From Circinella umbellata (Eukaryota > Mucoromycota > Mucoromycetes > Mucorales > Lichtheimiaceae): DNA of 64,000 nucleotides. Of this stretch, positions 1-9,969 are shown piece by piece. Every line of letters starts with the position of its first letter. The first letter of the stretch is position 1. The notes beneath the pieces were generated by a model. The model saw nothing but the letters and a program-made list of their open reading frames with translations. It did not search any database and had not been told where the DNA came from. A program made the translations under genes and the position numbers. The DNA lies in NCBI GenBank assembly GCA_025093555.1, contig JAIWNF010000014.1, forward strand, positions 496,001 through 560,000, read 5' to 3'.

Positions 1-122
1 GATATGGTGGATATGATGCGGAGTTGACTTAGTAATAGGATGGGATCAAGACCATTTACTAAAATGCTCACGATGTTACATAAAAAAGGCACAACGTTAT
101 CGAATTTATATTTATATTAGTT

Positions 123-1445
123 CGAGAAGAATTACAAAAATTACAAGAAAAAAACAACACTCATTCAATTACAAAATATATTTCCACTACAGCAAAACAC
201 CAATTCCAAAAAACATTCTCAGCAGCATTTAATGATAAAAACCAGTATGTAGGCTTTATCCCAAGTTTTAAATACTTATCTAAGTGCTTTGAAGAGTTTG
301 TGAAAATCCACAGACAAGAATATAATATACATACTGCTACTCAACCAGCAACGGTATTAACAGTTGACCATTGCTATAAGGTTTGTCAATCTCTCTCTCT
401 GTACAACTGAATTATTAAAAAGTATGTATGATATAATTCACTTATATGTATATTAACTGTATATTAATTTATTTTCAGACATGCAAGCACATATTTAAAC
501 TTGAAAACACTAAGATATTTGAAGGATTATTAACTATGACCAACGAATTTAATGAAATACGAGTGCTACAGTTTGTTCCTATCTCATCAATGGATTATAT
601 AAAAAGATCGGTTAAAGAGATGAGCGACAGTCTAACATTTAATTATGCGGTTATCCACAATCAAAACTACTATTCACTGATAAAGCAGACCAGGACTAAA
701 GGTTTTTTTGAGGAGTATCTTCCATCTTTACATAAAGGGATTGAATCATCATGGAAAAAAACCATATAATAATTTACCAGTACTTGATTTACCAGTAGAC
801 TAGTCATATGCACTCCACAATACTAATAATAGTAAAAATGAGGTATTAGAAGCTATTAATGTGATTGCTGAAGATAAAGAAAATACTGTTGGGTTTGACA
901 GTGAATGGACGTATAATAGAACCACACCAGCATGGTATCCTACAGCAACCATACAGATAGCATATAATGACATTAACAGTAACGTCAACCGAGTAATCAT
1001 TATCCAATTGTCAAAATTCAAAAGTTTACTACAAATGCTTATATCTTTCCTTTCCAACGCAAATATCAAAAAGGTTGGACGCTGCATAAATCAAGATATA
1101 TCCCATTTTAACGCCAGTTATAGAAGCGACAAGGACGCCTTTGAAGCTCAAAATATAGTTGATATTGGAAATTTTTGACAAGGAGCGCGATTTAATTTCA
1201 AGAATTAATACATGTTTGGCAGAAGTTTGTGCAGTTGTTCTTGGCTGTCAATCGAAAAAAGGAACCAAGACCCCCGAGAAAGCAATTGGAATAGAGAACC
1301 CACTGACCATCAATTACACTATGCAGCATTGGATTCTTATTGTGGCTTACAGATGTATTTATATCAGCATCACAAATATCAACACTTAATAAACAAAACA
1401 TTAATTTTATTGAACGAAAACATGGAGCATCTGTTACTCTTTTAG
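123..1445 (+). pseudogene. Decayed mobile-type gene with WRN-like 3'-5' exonuclease domain
   Basis: Coding remnants run through an intron (about 379-478, gt...cag) and then break repeatedly. The N-terminal part has the segment TVDHCYK followed by KHIFKLENTKIFEGL. It resembles transposase-like proteins I associate with Mucoromycota and Glomeromycotina, though this is unverified recall. The C-terminal part is a DEDD exonuclease of the WRN type: GFDSEW (Exo I, about 891), VGRCINQDISHF (Exo II, about 1074) and LHYAALDSYCGL (Exo III, about 1315). Damage is a frameshift near 760, an in-frame TAG near 802, a TGA at 1176-1178 and further frameshifts between 1180 and 1290. The product would have been a nuclease of mobile-element origin. 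It is certainly non-functional here. Confidence 0.7.
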
Positions 1446-1616
1446 ATGATGACCAAACAAGTGATGTAGCATATGGAAATATATATGTTGATTTGTGTAC
1501 AAAATAAAAAAAGGTACTACAAATTATAATAAATGTAGAATGTTGTTGAGTTAATTAACTATTATGGTATACATTTATGTATATTAGTGAATTCGAAGGA
1601 AAACCTTTAAGTGATA

Positions 1617-1820
1617 ATGGGGACCGGTCAAGGCTATAGTAGCTACACTATGGCCTGTTGGAACTAGCTGATTAGATAACCATATTAAAATGGGGTAGCC
1701 AAATTAATTTTTATTAAATTAATTTATGTATGAATGTCTTGGCATGCATACTTTTAAAAATTTTGAAAAATAAAAATTGAATTCTATTTTATTTTTAAAT
1801 AAAATAACAAGAGCAACATG
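1617..1820 (+). repeat. Leader block, inverted copy at 9244-9512
   Basis: About 200 bp upstream of a gene-family start codon is repeated in inverted orientation at 9244-9512. Shared landmarks include CTATGGCCTGTTGGAACTAG and TGTCTTGGCATGCATACTTT, and both blocks end at the ATG of the same small ORF. The other copy carries an extra ~60 bp internal duplication. Conservation outside the coding part suggests the promoter or leader travelled with the gene. Confidence 0.8.
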
Positions 1821-3717
1821 GTCACACCTACACAAAACAAACTTTCATTTAACAATGACAAGATTGTCATTGATACTAATAAGCTGCAAAGCTTATTAAC
1901 AAGGCATAACATTGATGTTACGGTGCATTCTGTCTTAAACCATCAAAATAATTTGAATCCCGACGTAAAAACTTGATCACTATGAAATATTTTTGACATC
2001 AAGTAATCAATATTCTGGCACATGGATCGTGTTTATTTTTGTATTCTAAATCTATCACTCATTTTCTTTTTTAAAAAAACTTATTTTTCATCGAGTTCAT
2101 AGCCTTCAAAGTTTTGTCGGAATGTGGAAAGTTTACTAAGTAAAGCAAAGAAATCGACATAGGGATTCTGAGAGAGATGGGAGGGAAAAGCAGTGTGTAA
2201 CAGTAGACAGCTTATGGGTAATAAATTATCCGTTAGTACCTATTTGTCAATATAAAAAAACAGTATTGAAAGAACTTGTTATAAAATCAGGACACCTCTA
2301 TACTTCTTATCCGAAGTATCATTGTGAAACTAATTGAATCGAGAGATATTAGAGTTCAGCTAAAAGGATCGCAAGAAAAGAATCTGATTATTCAATATTC
2401 AAAGCATTACAACAAAATCTTGATAACTTTCTTGATTAAGTATCATCTCCACCTGATGAAATACCTATTGTAATCAGAAGATATTACAATCGCTGTTGGC
2501 ATTATATTTATGCATACAATGATATGAAAGATGGCAATAAAGCCTTCAAAATCATTGAAAAATTCTCCTCCAAAAGATTCCTCTCACATCGCAAACTAGG
2601 TGTTCATGATCAAATTGTTTTTCTTATTTCTATATTTCCTGATTGCACATCCTCACTTTGATATTTTTTTTACATGATTTTCCTTTTTTTCTTTTTATAT
2701 TATTTATAAATTCCCTATATATATATATATATTTATTATTTTTTTTATTTCCCTAAAATTCTCTCAAACAATAAAAGTAGCTCAAACTTTTTTGTCCATT
2801 ATATTACTACTACATATCTGCTAAATATGGGATTTAATACTATTAACCGTGGATGTAATATTATCCAACGGGATTTGAAATATTTTTAATTTTCGACAAT
2901 TGGCTATTTAAATCAGTATGCACCATATCAGTTTCTGTAAAGAAACAGTTCATAAAAAGTATGATGTTCAGTTTATGGAGAAGAAGAATAAACTGAATAT
3001 CAAAAGAAAAGCAACAAAAAAACAAAAAGCAACTTCAAAAGCAAGCCTGAAGTCTGCTAACACCAAACCTATAATGGAGTCTGTACATCGAACAATTGAG
3101 AGGGTCAGAGAGGAGAATGTGGCCCTAAAGAAGAAGTGTCATATTTATGACACTTACTATGAGAAGGTCGATAAAGAGGACCTTAAAAATAAATTTTCTC
3201 AGGATGAAAAAATTCATTCTGAAAATTCAAATCCTCAGGAAAATGTAAATTCTGAGGAGAAATTCATAAAGAATCAAGATTCTCAGGAAACCTCAATTCC
3301 TCATATTTCCAATGCAATGTTAGGGGGTAGGGCACTTCCTATTTGGCTACCTCGCAGGGCGGTTCTGATAGTGATGATGAATGTGAATTAGAACAAAGGG
3401 AATTCATGTGCATGATAGCATATAGCCCTTATATGAATACCATATATGAGACCTATGGCTGTAGCTTTGTAGATGAGATAATAAGTTAAATTGGAGAAAA
3501 AAAAGCCAAGTATAAAAAGTTCTTTAAGAACTTCTTTGAGTATTCATTGAATACATCAATTGCAGTTAAAAATGGGGACAATGAGCTAGTTGATTATACC
3601 AGCAAACTTAGAGCAAACCTAATGAAGGAATATCAGCAGATACATATCTAAGAAGAAATGAATAAGGATGAATCAGGTAATTCAGATGATCCAGATGAAT
3701 ATAGTGATGATGATTAA
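1818..3717 (+). pseudogene. Repetitive-family gene split by a TA-flanked element
   Basis: The ORF starts MVTPTQNKLSFNNDKI and stays open to codon 35, where a 1,005-bp element (1921-2925) interrupts it. The frame resumes at 2928 with FCKETVHKKYDVQF and continues Lys-rich to about 3345. It then shifts frame into an acidic stretch (GSDSDDECELEQ) and ends after two in-frame stops at 3717. A paralogue on the minus strand at 9086-9244 is uninterrupted across the insertion point. I do not recognise the family. The central part (about 3070-3160, VHRTIERVREENVALKKK) looks like a short coiled coil. It is broken by the insertion, by a frameshift near 3350 and by stops near 3487 and 3650. Confidence 0.7.
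1921..2925 (+). mobile_element. MITE-like TIR element, copy 1 (TA target duplication)
   Basis: The element is 1,005 bp. The left end reads CGGTGCATTCTGTCTTAAAC and the right end, reverse-complemented, TGGTGCATACTGATTTAAAT. TA flanks both sides (1919-1920 and 2926-2927). The paralogous gene at 9086-9244 keeps a single TA at this point, so the empty site is visible inside the window. It carries no transposase ORF. Two related copies lie at 12497-13486 (opposite orientation) and 18873-19605. TA target choice and TIRs fit a non-autonomous Tc1/mariner-type element. Confidence 0.85.
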
Positions 3718-4195
3718 ACAATATAAATTGGCCATTCAAGGCTATATCGACCATAGTAGTTTTATTAACAGCAGTACAGCTAATAGGTCACTTTTGGCTA
3801 GACAACTAATAGCAGGCCTCCACTTTTACTATTCCTTGATTTTTGGTGAATTTATCGAGGTGTGAAAATTAACAGGTGTGAAATTAATAGGGATCCTCTG
3901 TATTTTGGTCGAAAGTGAATCCAAGTAAGTATAACAGTGTTCAGCATTGTTAATATTATGTTTAATATGATTGTAATGTGATAGATGCTTGAAGAGATAA
4001 TGGACTGCAGATATGAAATTTAAGTGAACTTTTTATTATTATTTTTATAAGATACATAGAAATATAATAGTTGGGATTAAGTATAGAATATAGGGCTAAT
4101 TCAGATCCCAAAAATTATTGACAAAAATTAATTTTATTTTTCATTGAAAAACTAAAAATTGAATTTTCAATATATATAAAAATATTATTGAAAAT

Positions 4196-5146
4196 ATGGA
4201 AAATAAAAAAGAAAATAATGATGTAAATTTTAAAAATAAAATCAATGAAATATCTAAAAGTATATTTAAACATATTAAATTTTTTGATGAAAAAATGACA
4301 ATTAATATTAATATACTAGAAAAAGATAGTAATAATATAAAATATGATATTCATATATTTAAAATAAATGAAGATAAAACAAAATTAATCCAATGTAATT
4401 ATAAAAAAAAACATAATAGTAAGAGAGGTTTAAATTCTATGAAGAACTTATGGCATAATCAAAAATTGAAAGATAATAAAGTACATAATGATATTTCAAT
4501 GAAAGAAAATAATGATTCTTTATTTTCATTATCAAAACATGAAAATATCGATAAGAAAGATATATTAGATAATTATTTAGAAAATCAAATATCAAATAAT
4601 ATTCCTAGTAGTGAATTAAATAATTCAAAAAAATATTTAGAAGATATAATTAACAAAATAAATAATAATTATAAAAATATTGATGAAAAATTAAATAAAA
4701 ATGAAATACATTTTTCAATGAATAATGAAATTGAAAATAATAATTATAAAAATATTGACGAAAAAAAAGAAACAAATTTTAAGAATAATAAATTAAATAT
4801 AGAAGAAATAAAACAATTTAATGTAAATAGAGTTAATTTATTAGTAGAAGAAACATTACCAGCAGTAAATGTAGAACCATCTGTTATATCATTTCCCAAT
4901 AATTCAATGAAAAACAATATTATTGATAAAAAAATATTATTAAATAAAATCCAAAATATTCACAACAATATTGAAAGATTACCTAATATTTTTAATCAAT
5001 TATATTATTTATGTAAAGATTATAAAGAAAATAAATTACAAGGTAATTTTAGAAATGAATTTAATATTATACAAAAAAAAGTTTTAATAATTAAAAATAT
5101 AATAACTTATGAGTCAAAATATATTTTAGATATTATAAATAAATAA
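4196..5146 (+). CDS. Asn/Lys-rich protein of unknown function, transposon-associated
   Basis: This is an intact 316-codon ORF of extreme AT content, the longest uninterrupted frame in the first 20 kb. No known domain is recognised. The protein is rich in Asn, Lys, Ile and Glu. It contains a short direct repeat (NNNYKNIDEK at about residues 160 and 181) and a less polar C-terminal third with a possible helical bundle (LLNKIQNIHNNIERLPNIF). The region before the ATG resembles that before the chromodomain transposase at 9970: an AAAATTGAATT block, then TATATATAAAAATAT. About 140 bp after the stop the DNA ends in ACTGAGT (5279-5285), the inverse of the ACTCAGT start of the transposase copy at 6705. 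I infer a second protein of the same transposon family. Function is unknown. Confidence 0.6.
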   Translation: MENKKENNDVNFKNKINEISKSIFKHIKFFDEKMTININILEKDSNNIKYDIHIFKINEDKTKLIQCNYKKKHNSKRGLNSMKNLWHNQKLKDNKVHNDISMKENNDSLFSLSKHENIDKKDILDNYLENQISNNIPSSELNNSKKYLEDIINKINNNYKNIDEKLNKNEIHFSMNNEIENNNYKNIDEKKETNFKNNKLNIEEIKQFNVNRVNLLVEETLPAVNVEPSVISFPNNSMKNNIIDKKILLNKIQNIHNNIERLPNIFNQLYYLCKDYKENKLQGNFRNEFNIIQKKVLIIKNIITYESKYILDIINK

Positions 5147-5249
5147 CTATATATTAATTATTGTTTTTTCTTAATTGACTATTCTTATTATATAATATAT
5201 ATTTTATCTTAAATTTTATATTTTATTATTATAAACTCAAAAAAAAATA

Positions 5250-5285
5250 ATAGATATAAAAATTATTAAATATATTTAACTGAGT
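5250..5285 (-). repeat. Putative terminal repeat of Harbinger-like element
   Basis: Read on the minus strand it begins ACTCAGTTAAATATATTTAA. Element copy A begins ACTCAGTTTAATTGATGATA at 6705, and copy B's outer end at 7607 reads ACTTAGTTGAGTTGATGATA. The match to this site is clear only over the first 8-10 bases, and the rest is AT-rich and could be chance. Confidence 0.4.
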
Positions 5286-5408
5286 TTCAAATATCTCTAT
5301 ATTCTTTTCTTTAATCCAATAGTTGTATATATAGAGAAAAGATATCATTATTATACAGAAAAAGGCTTAAACTTAATGAGGTAAAGAAGAAACATGAAAT
5401 TTCAATAA

Positions 5409-6477
5409 CTAGTTATAATCATCTACATCACTTGTGCTATCATGCTCATTGTCATTTGCATCTGTCCGTTGAGTTTTCTTCTTGACAGGCGTAAATAGTG
5501 TGTCCGGACTGCAAGATCGCTTTGGACTTGGGGGTAGTTGATAACTATATAGTTTTTTCTTTGCTGCCTCTTGGTAAAATGCTGGCTCAACAATTTTGGC
5601 CATATATAGAAGATAGTGTTTATATTGGTATAATAGATCTAGCATACTCTTGAAATCTTTTAAGTTATTCAAGGTAGGTGGGACCATCATATCACCCATA
5701 TGATAAGCACAATATGCCCTATCAACACGTCTCACTCCGGTCATGTAACCGTTTTGTCCTACCAGTATATACATATCCTGTATTTAGTTGTGTATAATGT
5801 ACGTATAGAATGTATAAGACTAAAATGATAGAATGAGCTTACTGATCCAATCCACCCCCAGTACAAACAGTTTATCATATTCATCATTACCGATGCCCAT
5901 TTTTTCCAACGCCTTCAAAATCGCTTTATTAGTTCTGATATTTTTTACTTGCTGTTGCTTACCAAGCCCAGGAGACGTACTATCCTTTTTCCATTCTGAG
6001 GAACTCAATTCGATATTCATTGTACTTCATAATAAATATATGACGCCCAATAATAATCTTCTTGTCATTATTGTTATAGGCACATGCATTATGTTTTCGA
6101 ACTTCTTTCATTACTTTACATGTTTCACTCCTATTGCAATTATGTAGTATGTTTTTAGACTATAGTATCATAGGAGAAATGACAATTAAAGAATGATCAT
6201 ACTTACTCTTTCATTTTGAGTTTACTTTTTCGAAAAATAATATTAAGCAAAGTCACAACACGTCGATGATGGGTGAGCTCTGTTTCTCAGTGCCAGAACT
6301 TGATGAAACCTTGCTCTGATCCAGGAGACTTGCGATCAGAATGTCTAATAAGTCTAGCATTTTCATCGTCTTGCTGTAGTCAATACCTTGATCTAATAAT
6401 GTGTACTTTTTCGCACACACAAGTTTTCATATGGAATTTTTCCAGACTTGGCTTCCTATATATAATCTACTAATTAT
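5409..6477 (-). pseudogene. Remnant of a repetitive Mucoromycota-type gene family
   Basis: Three coding-like pieces lie in order on the minus strand. Piece one (about 6420-6268) contains LLDQGIDYSKTMKMLDLLD. Piece two (6020-5830) starts MNIELSSSEWKKDS and ends VLGVDWIS before a GTAAGC donor. Piece three (about 5779-5409) contains YILVGQNGYMTGVRRVD and an acidic, basic-patched tail. From memory, this order (SEWKK, QQxKNIRxNKAIL, LGxDW, then a G-Y-M segment) recurs in repetitive Mucorales proteins of unknown function. The piece-two donor and piece-three acceptor do not join in phase, so the gene is probably broken. A related fragment may lie at 11650-12227. Confidence 0.45.
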
Positions 6478-6704
6478 AAATAAAAGGTTAAGTAGCAAAT
6501 ACATTAAATAATTGAAACTATTCTCTACCTTTTCAATTTCATTGTATATGATACTCATATTCGTTGTCATCCCTCAAGGGAGAGAAGGCTCTTTCAGTAA
6601 TGCTCCTTCATACATGTCCTTGCTGTTTATTTGACGTTTGAAAAATGTGTCATAAAGTTCTACAGAAAGACCTCTGACCAAGGAGCTTGGTTGTTAAATA
6701 ATAT

Positions 6705-7263
6705 ACTCAGTTTAATTGATGATATTATCATAATTTTAGATATTAAGAATTGTTAAAAAAAGAATAGTTCAAAAATTGAGTTACTTTTATATATAAAATG
6801 GATAATATTAAATTACAAGAAAATATTGACCATGAAGTTAATAAAATTATTATAAATGAGTGGCAATTTTTAAATTCAAATTAGCCAACAATACATAATA
6901 AATATAAACATAGAACAGAAATAAAAAATGTAGATTTTATAGAAGAAATTAAATTAGAATTAAAAATAAAATTGGTTATTAGTATATTTTTTTTACAATA
7001 TTATATGGTGTTTGTGAATATCCAGGGCCTTATAACGAAATAGAAAAAGGTTTAGTATTGTTATACTATTTAGTATGTGGTAAAACGAGTCAATATATGA
7101 ATAGATATATAAAGTTTTCATCTTCTTATTCAGTTTATGAAAAGTTTTGGATAGATAATTATAAAAATTTGAATAAAAAAGTTGATAATTTATTAATGAA
7201 GATGTTTTCATCACCTAAACTAAGAACTTATAGCTCAATGAAAAAAAAATCCATCAAAATTTA
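6705..7263 (+). pseudogene. Harbinger/IS5-like transposase, truncated copy A
   Basis: The element end ACTCAGTTTAATTGATGATA at 6705 is followed by an ATG at 6798. The encoded N-terminus (MDNIKLQENIDHEVNK, then INEWQFLN and YKHRTEIKNVDF) is paralogous to the copies at 7270, 7788 and 9970. An in-frame TAG lies at about 6883 and a frameshift at about 6970-6990. Coding similarity then resumes (PGPYNEIEKGLVLLYYLV, FWIDNYKNLNKKVDNLL) and stops at 7263. The catalytic part is missing. It is arranged tail to tail with copy B. Confidence 0.7.
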
Positions 7264-7269
7264 AGCATG

Positions 7270-7607
7270 TTACTTTAATTTATATGGTCCTGGATATACA
7301 CAAACACCATATAATATAGTAAGAAAAAAGAATACAGAAACATATCCGATTTTATTTTTTAATTCTATTTTAATATCATCAATTAAATCTACATTTTTAA
7401 TCTCTGTTCTATGCTTATATGTATTATGCATAGTAGGCCAATAATTATTTAAAAATTGCCATTCATTTATAACAACTTTATTAACTTCATGATTAATATT
7501 ATCATTAAATTTATCATCCATTTTATTTTTTTCATTGTAAAAAAATTCAGTTTTTCTAATTGTATTTAGATAATAAAATTATAATAATATCATCAACTCA
7601 ACTAAGT
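7270..7607 (-). pseudogene. Harbinger/IS5-like transposase, N-terminal fragment copy B
   Basis: The ATG is at 7521 on the minus strand. The 83-codon ORF (MDDKFNDNINHEVNKVV, INEWQFLNNYW, YKHRTEIKNVDL) matches the N-terminus of copies A and D and is cut off after YPGPYK. The outer flank (7560-7607) matches the first ~35 bases of copy A in inverse orientation. Copies A and B therefore form an imperfect ~0.9 kb palindrome around 7264-7270, as expected from an inverted insertion or internal rearrangement. Confidence 0.65.
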
Positions 7608-7619
7608 ACTATCTTTAAT

Positions 7620-7745
7620 AGGGATCTTCACAGTTCGATTTGGTTCGGTTCCTTAAGAGAACCAAATCGAATCGACCTTCAGTAAGAACAGAACCAAACA
7701 GAACCGCGTGGAACTGAGAAGAACCGAGAAGAACCAAAGAACTGA
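7620..7745 (+). repeat. GAACC-motif repeat with short hairpin
   Basis: A locally GC-richer tract has many GAACC/GGTTC pentamers: a cluster of GGTTC near 7638-7650, then GAACC every 10-15 bases to 7740. It includes the inverted pair CGATTTGGTTC / GAACCAAATCG around 7636-7670. It sits between two decayed transposase copies and its role is unknown. Confidence 0.5.
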
Positions 7746-7787
7746 CATTAATCTCATTTCTTTAGGAAAATCAAAATTATCATTTAT

Positions 7788-8950
7788 CTAAATTTTATGT
7801 TGTTCCTGTTCTATAATATTAGATTTATCAACAAACTTATGTATATTTTTTAATAGAAATGAAACTTTCATTTGTAAATTAATATATTTTATATTATCAG
7901 TTTTTAATATAGAGTTATTATTGGAAAATCTCTTAAATTTATTATATAAATCTTTAAATTGGTTTTCTACTATTGATCTAAAACTTCCAAGCACCTTATT
8001 ATAATGTTCTTCTTGTACATTTAATGATATACCTGCTTCTTTACGAATTGGATATAAAAAAATTATCATTTAACTTAATATTTTTATTATTACAAAAATT
8101 TTCAAATTGTTTTATAAATAACGTATACCCACCATAAAGTACAATACAATCTTGTTCTTTAATTTTTTTATATATTTTCATATTAAGAAGCATTCCTCCA
8201 TTACTACTAACACCACATAATTCACCATCTGATACATTTATTATATTTTCATTAATATCAACTAATACTTGAGTTCTTATTCCAGAAGTTTTAACTTATA
8301 TGACCATTTTTTTTGAACTGAAATATTAGGTTTATCATATTCTATAGCTGTATCATGCCTATCTAATACTAACGTTATATGTTTAAAATTTTGAGGATTT
8401 TTAATTTGAGCTGATAATAATCTAATTTTTATATTACTAAACATGTTTAATAAACAATAATCTATATATTTATTTAAATTTTCATAATTTTTAATCCAAA
8501 ATTCTTTATATACATTATAAAAACTAGATGATGGAGTATATTTTTTTAACAGTTTTTGATGTAAACGCATTTATTAATTGATATAATAATAATAATGCTT
8601 TCTCAACTTCTAAATAAGGACCTGGATATTCTTTATTTGTATATAAAACTGTAATAAAAAAGAATACAGGGATATAACCTAATTTATTTAATAATTCATC
8701 TTTAATTTCTCTAATACTTTTAATATTTTTTAATTCTGTTCTATGTTTAAACTTATTTTGTGTTTTCTTCCAATCTTGACATAAAAAAGACCATTTATCA
8801 ATTACTAAATTATTAATCTCATTTTTTAGTTTTTTTCTATATTCAATTATTTTTTCATCATTTTTATTAGTATATTCTATATTCCTCTATGATTTCAATA
8901 TTGATTCCATATTTGTAGCATATATTTGATAATGTTTTTTTAAATTATAT
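7788..8950 (-). pseudogene. Harbinger/IS5-like transposase, frameshifted copy C
   Basis: Read on the minus strand, coding similarity to copy D is continuous but broken. The order is N-terminal KLKNEINNLVIDKWSFL and FKHRTELKNI, then YKEFWIKNYENLNKYIDYCL, then the first catalytic region ITLVLDRHDTAIEYD, then CGVSSNGGMLLNM, then GSFRSIVENQFKDLYNKFKRF holding the final acidic residue. Frame breaks occur near 8560 (A-run), at 8290 (TTAAAAC, shared with copy D) and near 8070 (T-run). It ends at 7788 before any chromodomain. It is a DDE_Tnp_4-type transposase by motif order, and non-functional. Confidence 0.7.
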
Positions 8951-9085
8951 GCGAAATTCAATTTTTTGATTAAAAATATTTATCGATCATAGCAACAAAC
9001 TAAAAAAAGAGAGATTTTAATAATATTTTTAATTTATAAAACAATATTTAAATATAATATAATAGAAGTAAATGTAAAGTTCTGT

Positions 9086-9244
9086 TTATTCTTCAAACTG
9101 AACATCATAATTTTTGTGAACTGTTTCTTTATAGAAACCGATAACATCAATGTTATGCCTTGTTAATAAGCTTTGCAGCTTATTAGTATCAATGACAATC
9201 TTGTCATTGTTGAATGAAAGTTTGTTTTGTATAGGTGTGATCAT
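9086..9244 (-). CDS. Short paralogue of the 1818-3717 gene (empty site)
   Basis: This 52-codon ORF (MITPIQNKLSFNNDKI to YDVQFEE) is nearly identical to the start of the gene at 1818 and is uninterrupted where that copy carries the TA-flanked element. It stops early because the sequence after DVQF diverges, while the other copy continues with a long Lys-rich region. It shares the upstream leader block. It is likely a truncated, non-functional member. Its main value is as the pre-insertion reference. Confidence 0.5.
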   Translation of the reverse strand: MITPIQNKLSFNNDKIVIDTNKLQSLLTRHNIDVIGFYKETVHKNYDVQFEE

Positions 9245-9512
9245 GTTGCTCTTGTTATTTTATTTAAAAATAAAATTCAACTTTTATTTTAAATATTTTG
9301 AGAAGTTATTTTATATAATAAAATAAAATTCAATTTTTATTTTTCAAAATTTTTAAAAGTATGCATGCCAAGACATTCATGCATAAATTAATTTGATAGA
9401 AAATAATTTGGCTACCACATTTTATTACAGCTATCTAACCAACTAGTTCCAACAGGCCATAGTGTAATTACTATAGCCTTAACCAGTCTCCAATTATTGT
9501 CATTAAATAATA
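9244..9512 (-). repeat. Leader block, inverted copy of 1617-1820
   Basis: On the minus strand this matches 1617-1820, including the CTATGGCCTGTTGGAACTAG and TGTCTTGGCATGCATACTTT landmarks, with an additional ~60 bp AT-rich internal duplication just upstream of the ATG. Confidence 0.8.
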
Positions 9513-9621
9513 TCCTCTTGCTACAACCCCTTCAGTATAGTCACTTGATGCGTTTAGTCTTTACTAATTCTTTGTTAGCCAAAATACATGATGAATTCCA
9601 GAAAAAATTGAATTCCTAGAT

Positions 9622-9801
9622 ATGAAGTTTACTCTAGCAGAATTTATGAGCATTATTGAAAACATTATGAACCTAGACTCTGGAATCACATCAGTACTGT
9701 CAACTACTGCAGGAATATTACAAATCGCATCAAAGATGCCATATAAAAAAACAGAGAGTCATAGTGGGTCTCACTATATTGTAAGTGTTTCTTCTCATTG
9801 A
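9622..9801 (+). other. Small ORF or exon fragment, unrecognised
   Basis: This 59-codon frame starts MKFTLAEFMSIIENIM. A consensus splice donor (GTAAGTG) lies at 9781, so it may be the first exon of a lost gene rather than a complete peptide. No family is recognised. Confidence 0.25.
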
Positions 9802-9969
9802 TATTCATTCTCCCTTTCTCAGGGGAGCAAACAATACTTACTAATTTTGATAAAATCTATAAATAAAAAATTATTTATTAATTAATTATAATTTCAAAAT
9901 TGAATTGATTATTATATATAAAAATATATTATCAAAACTATATGCATCACTTTTTATGTTTTACAAAAT

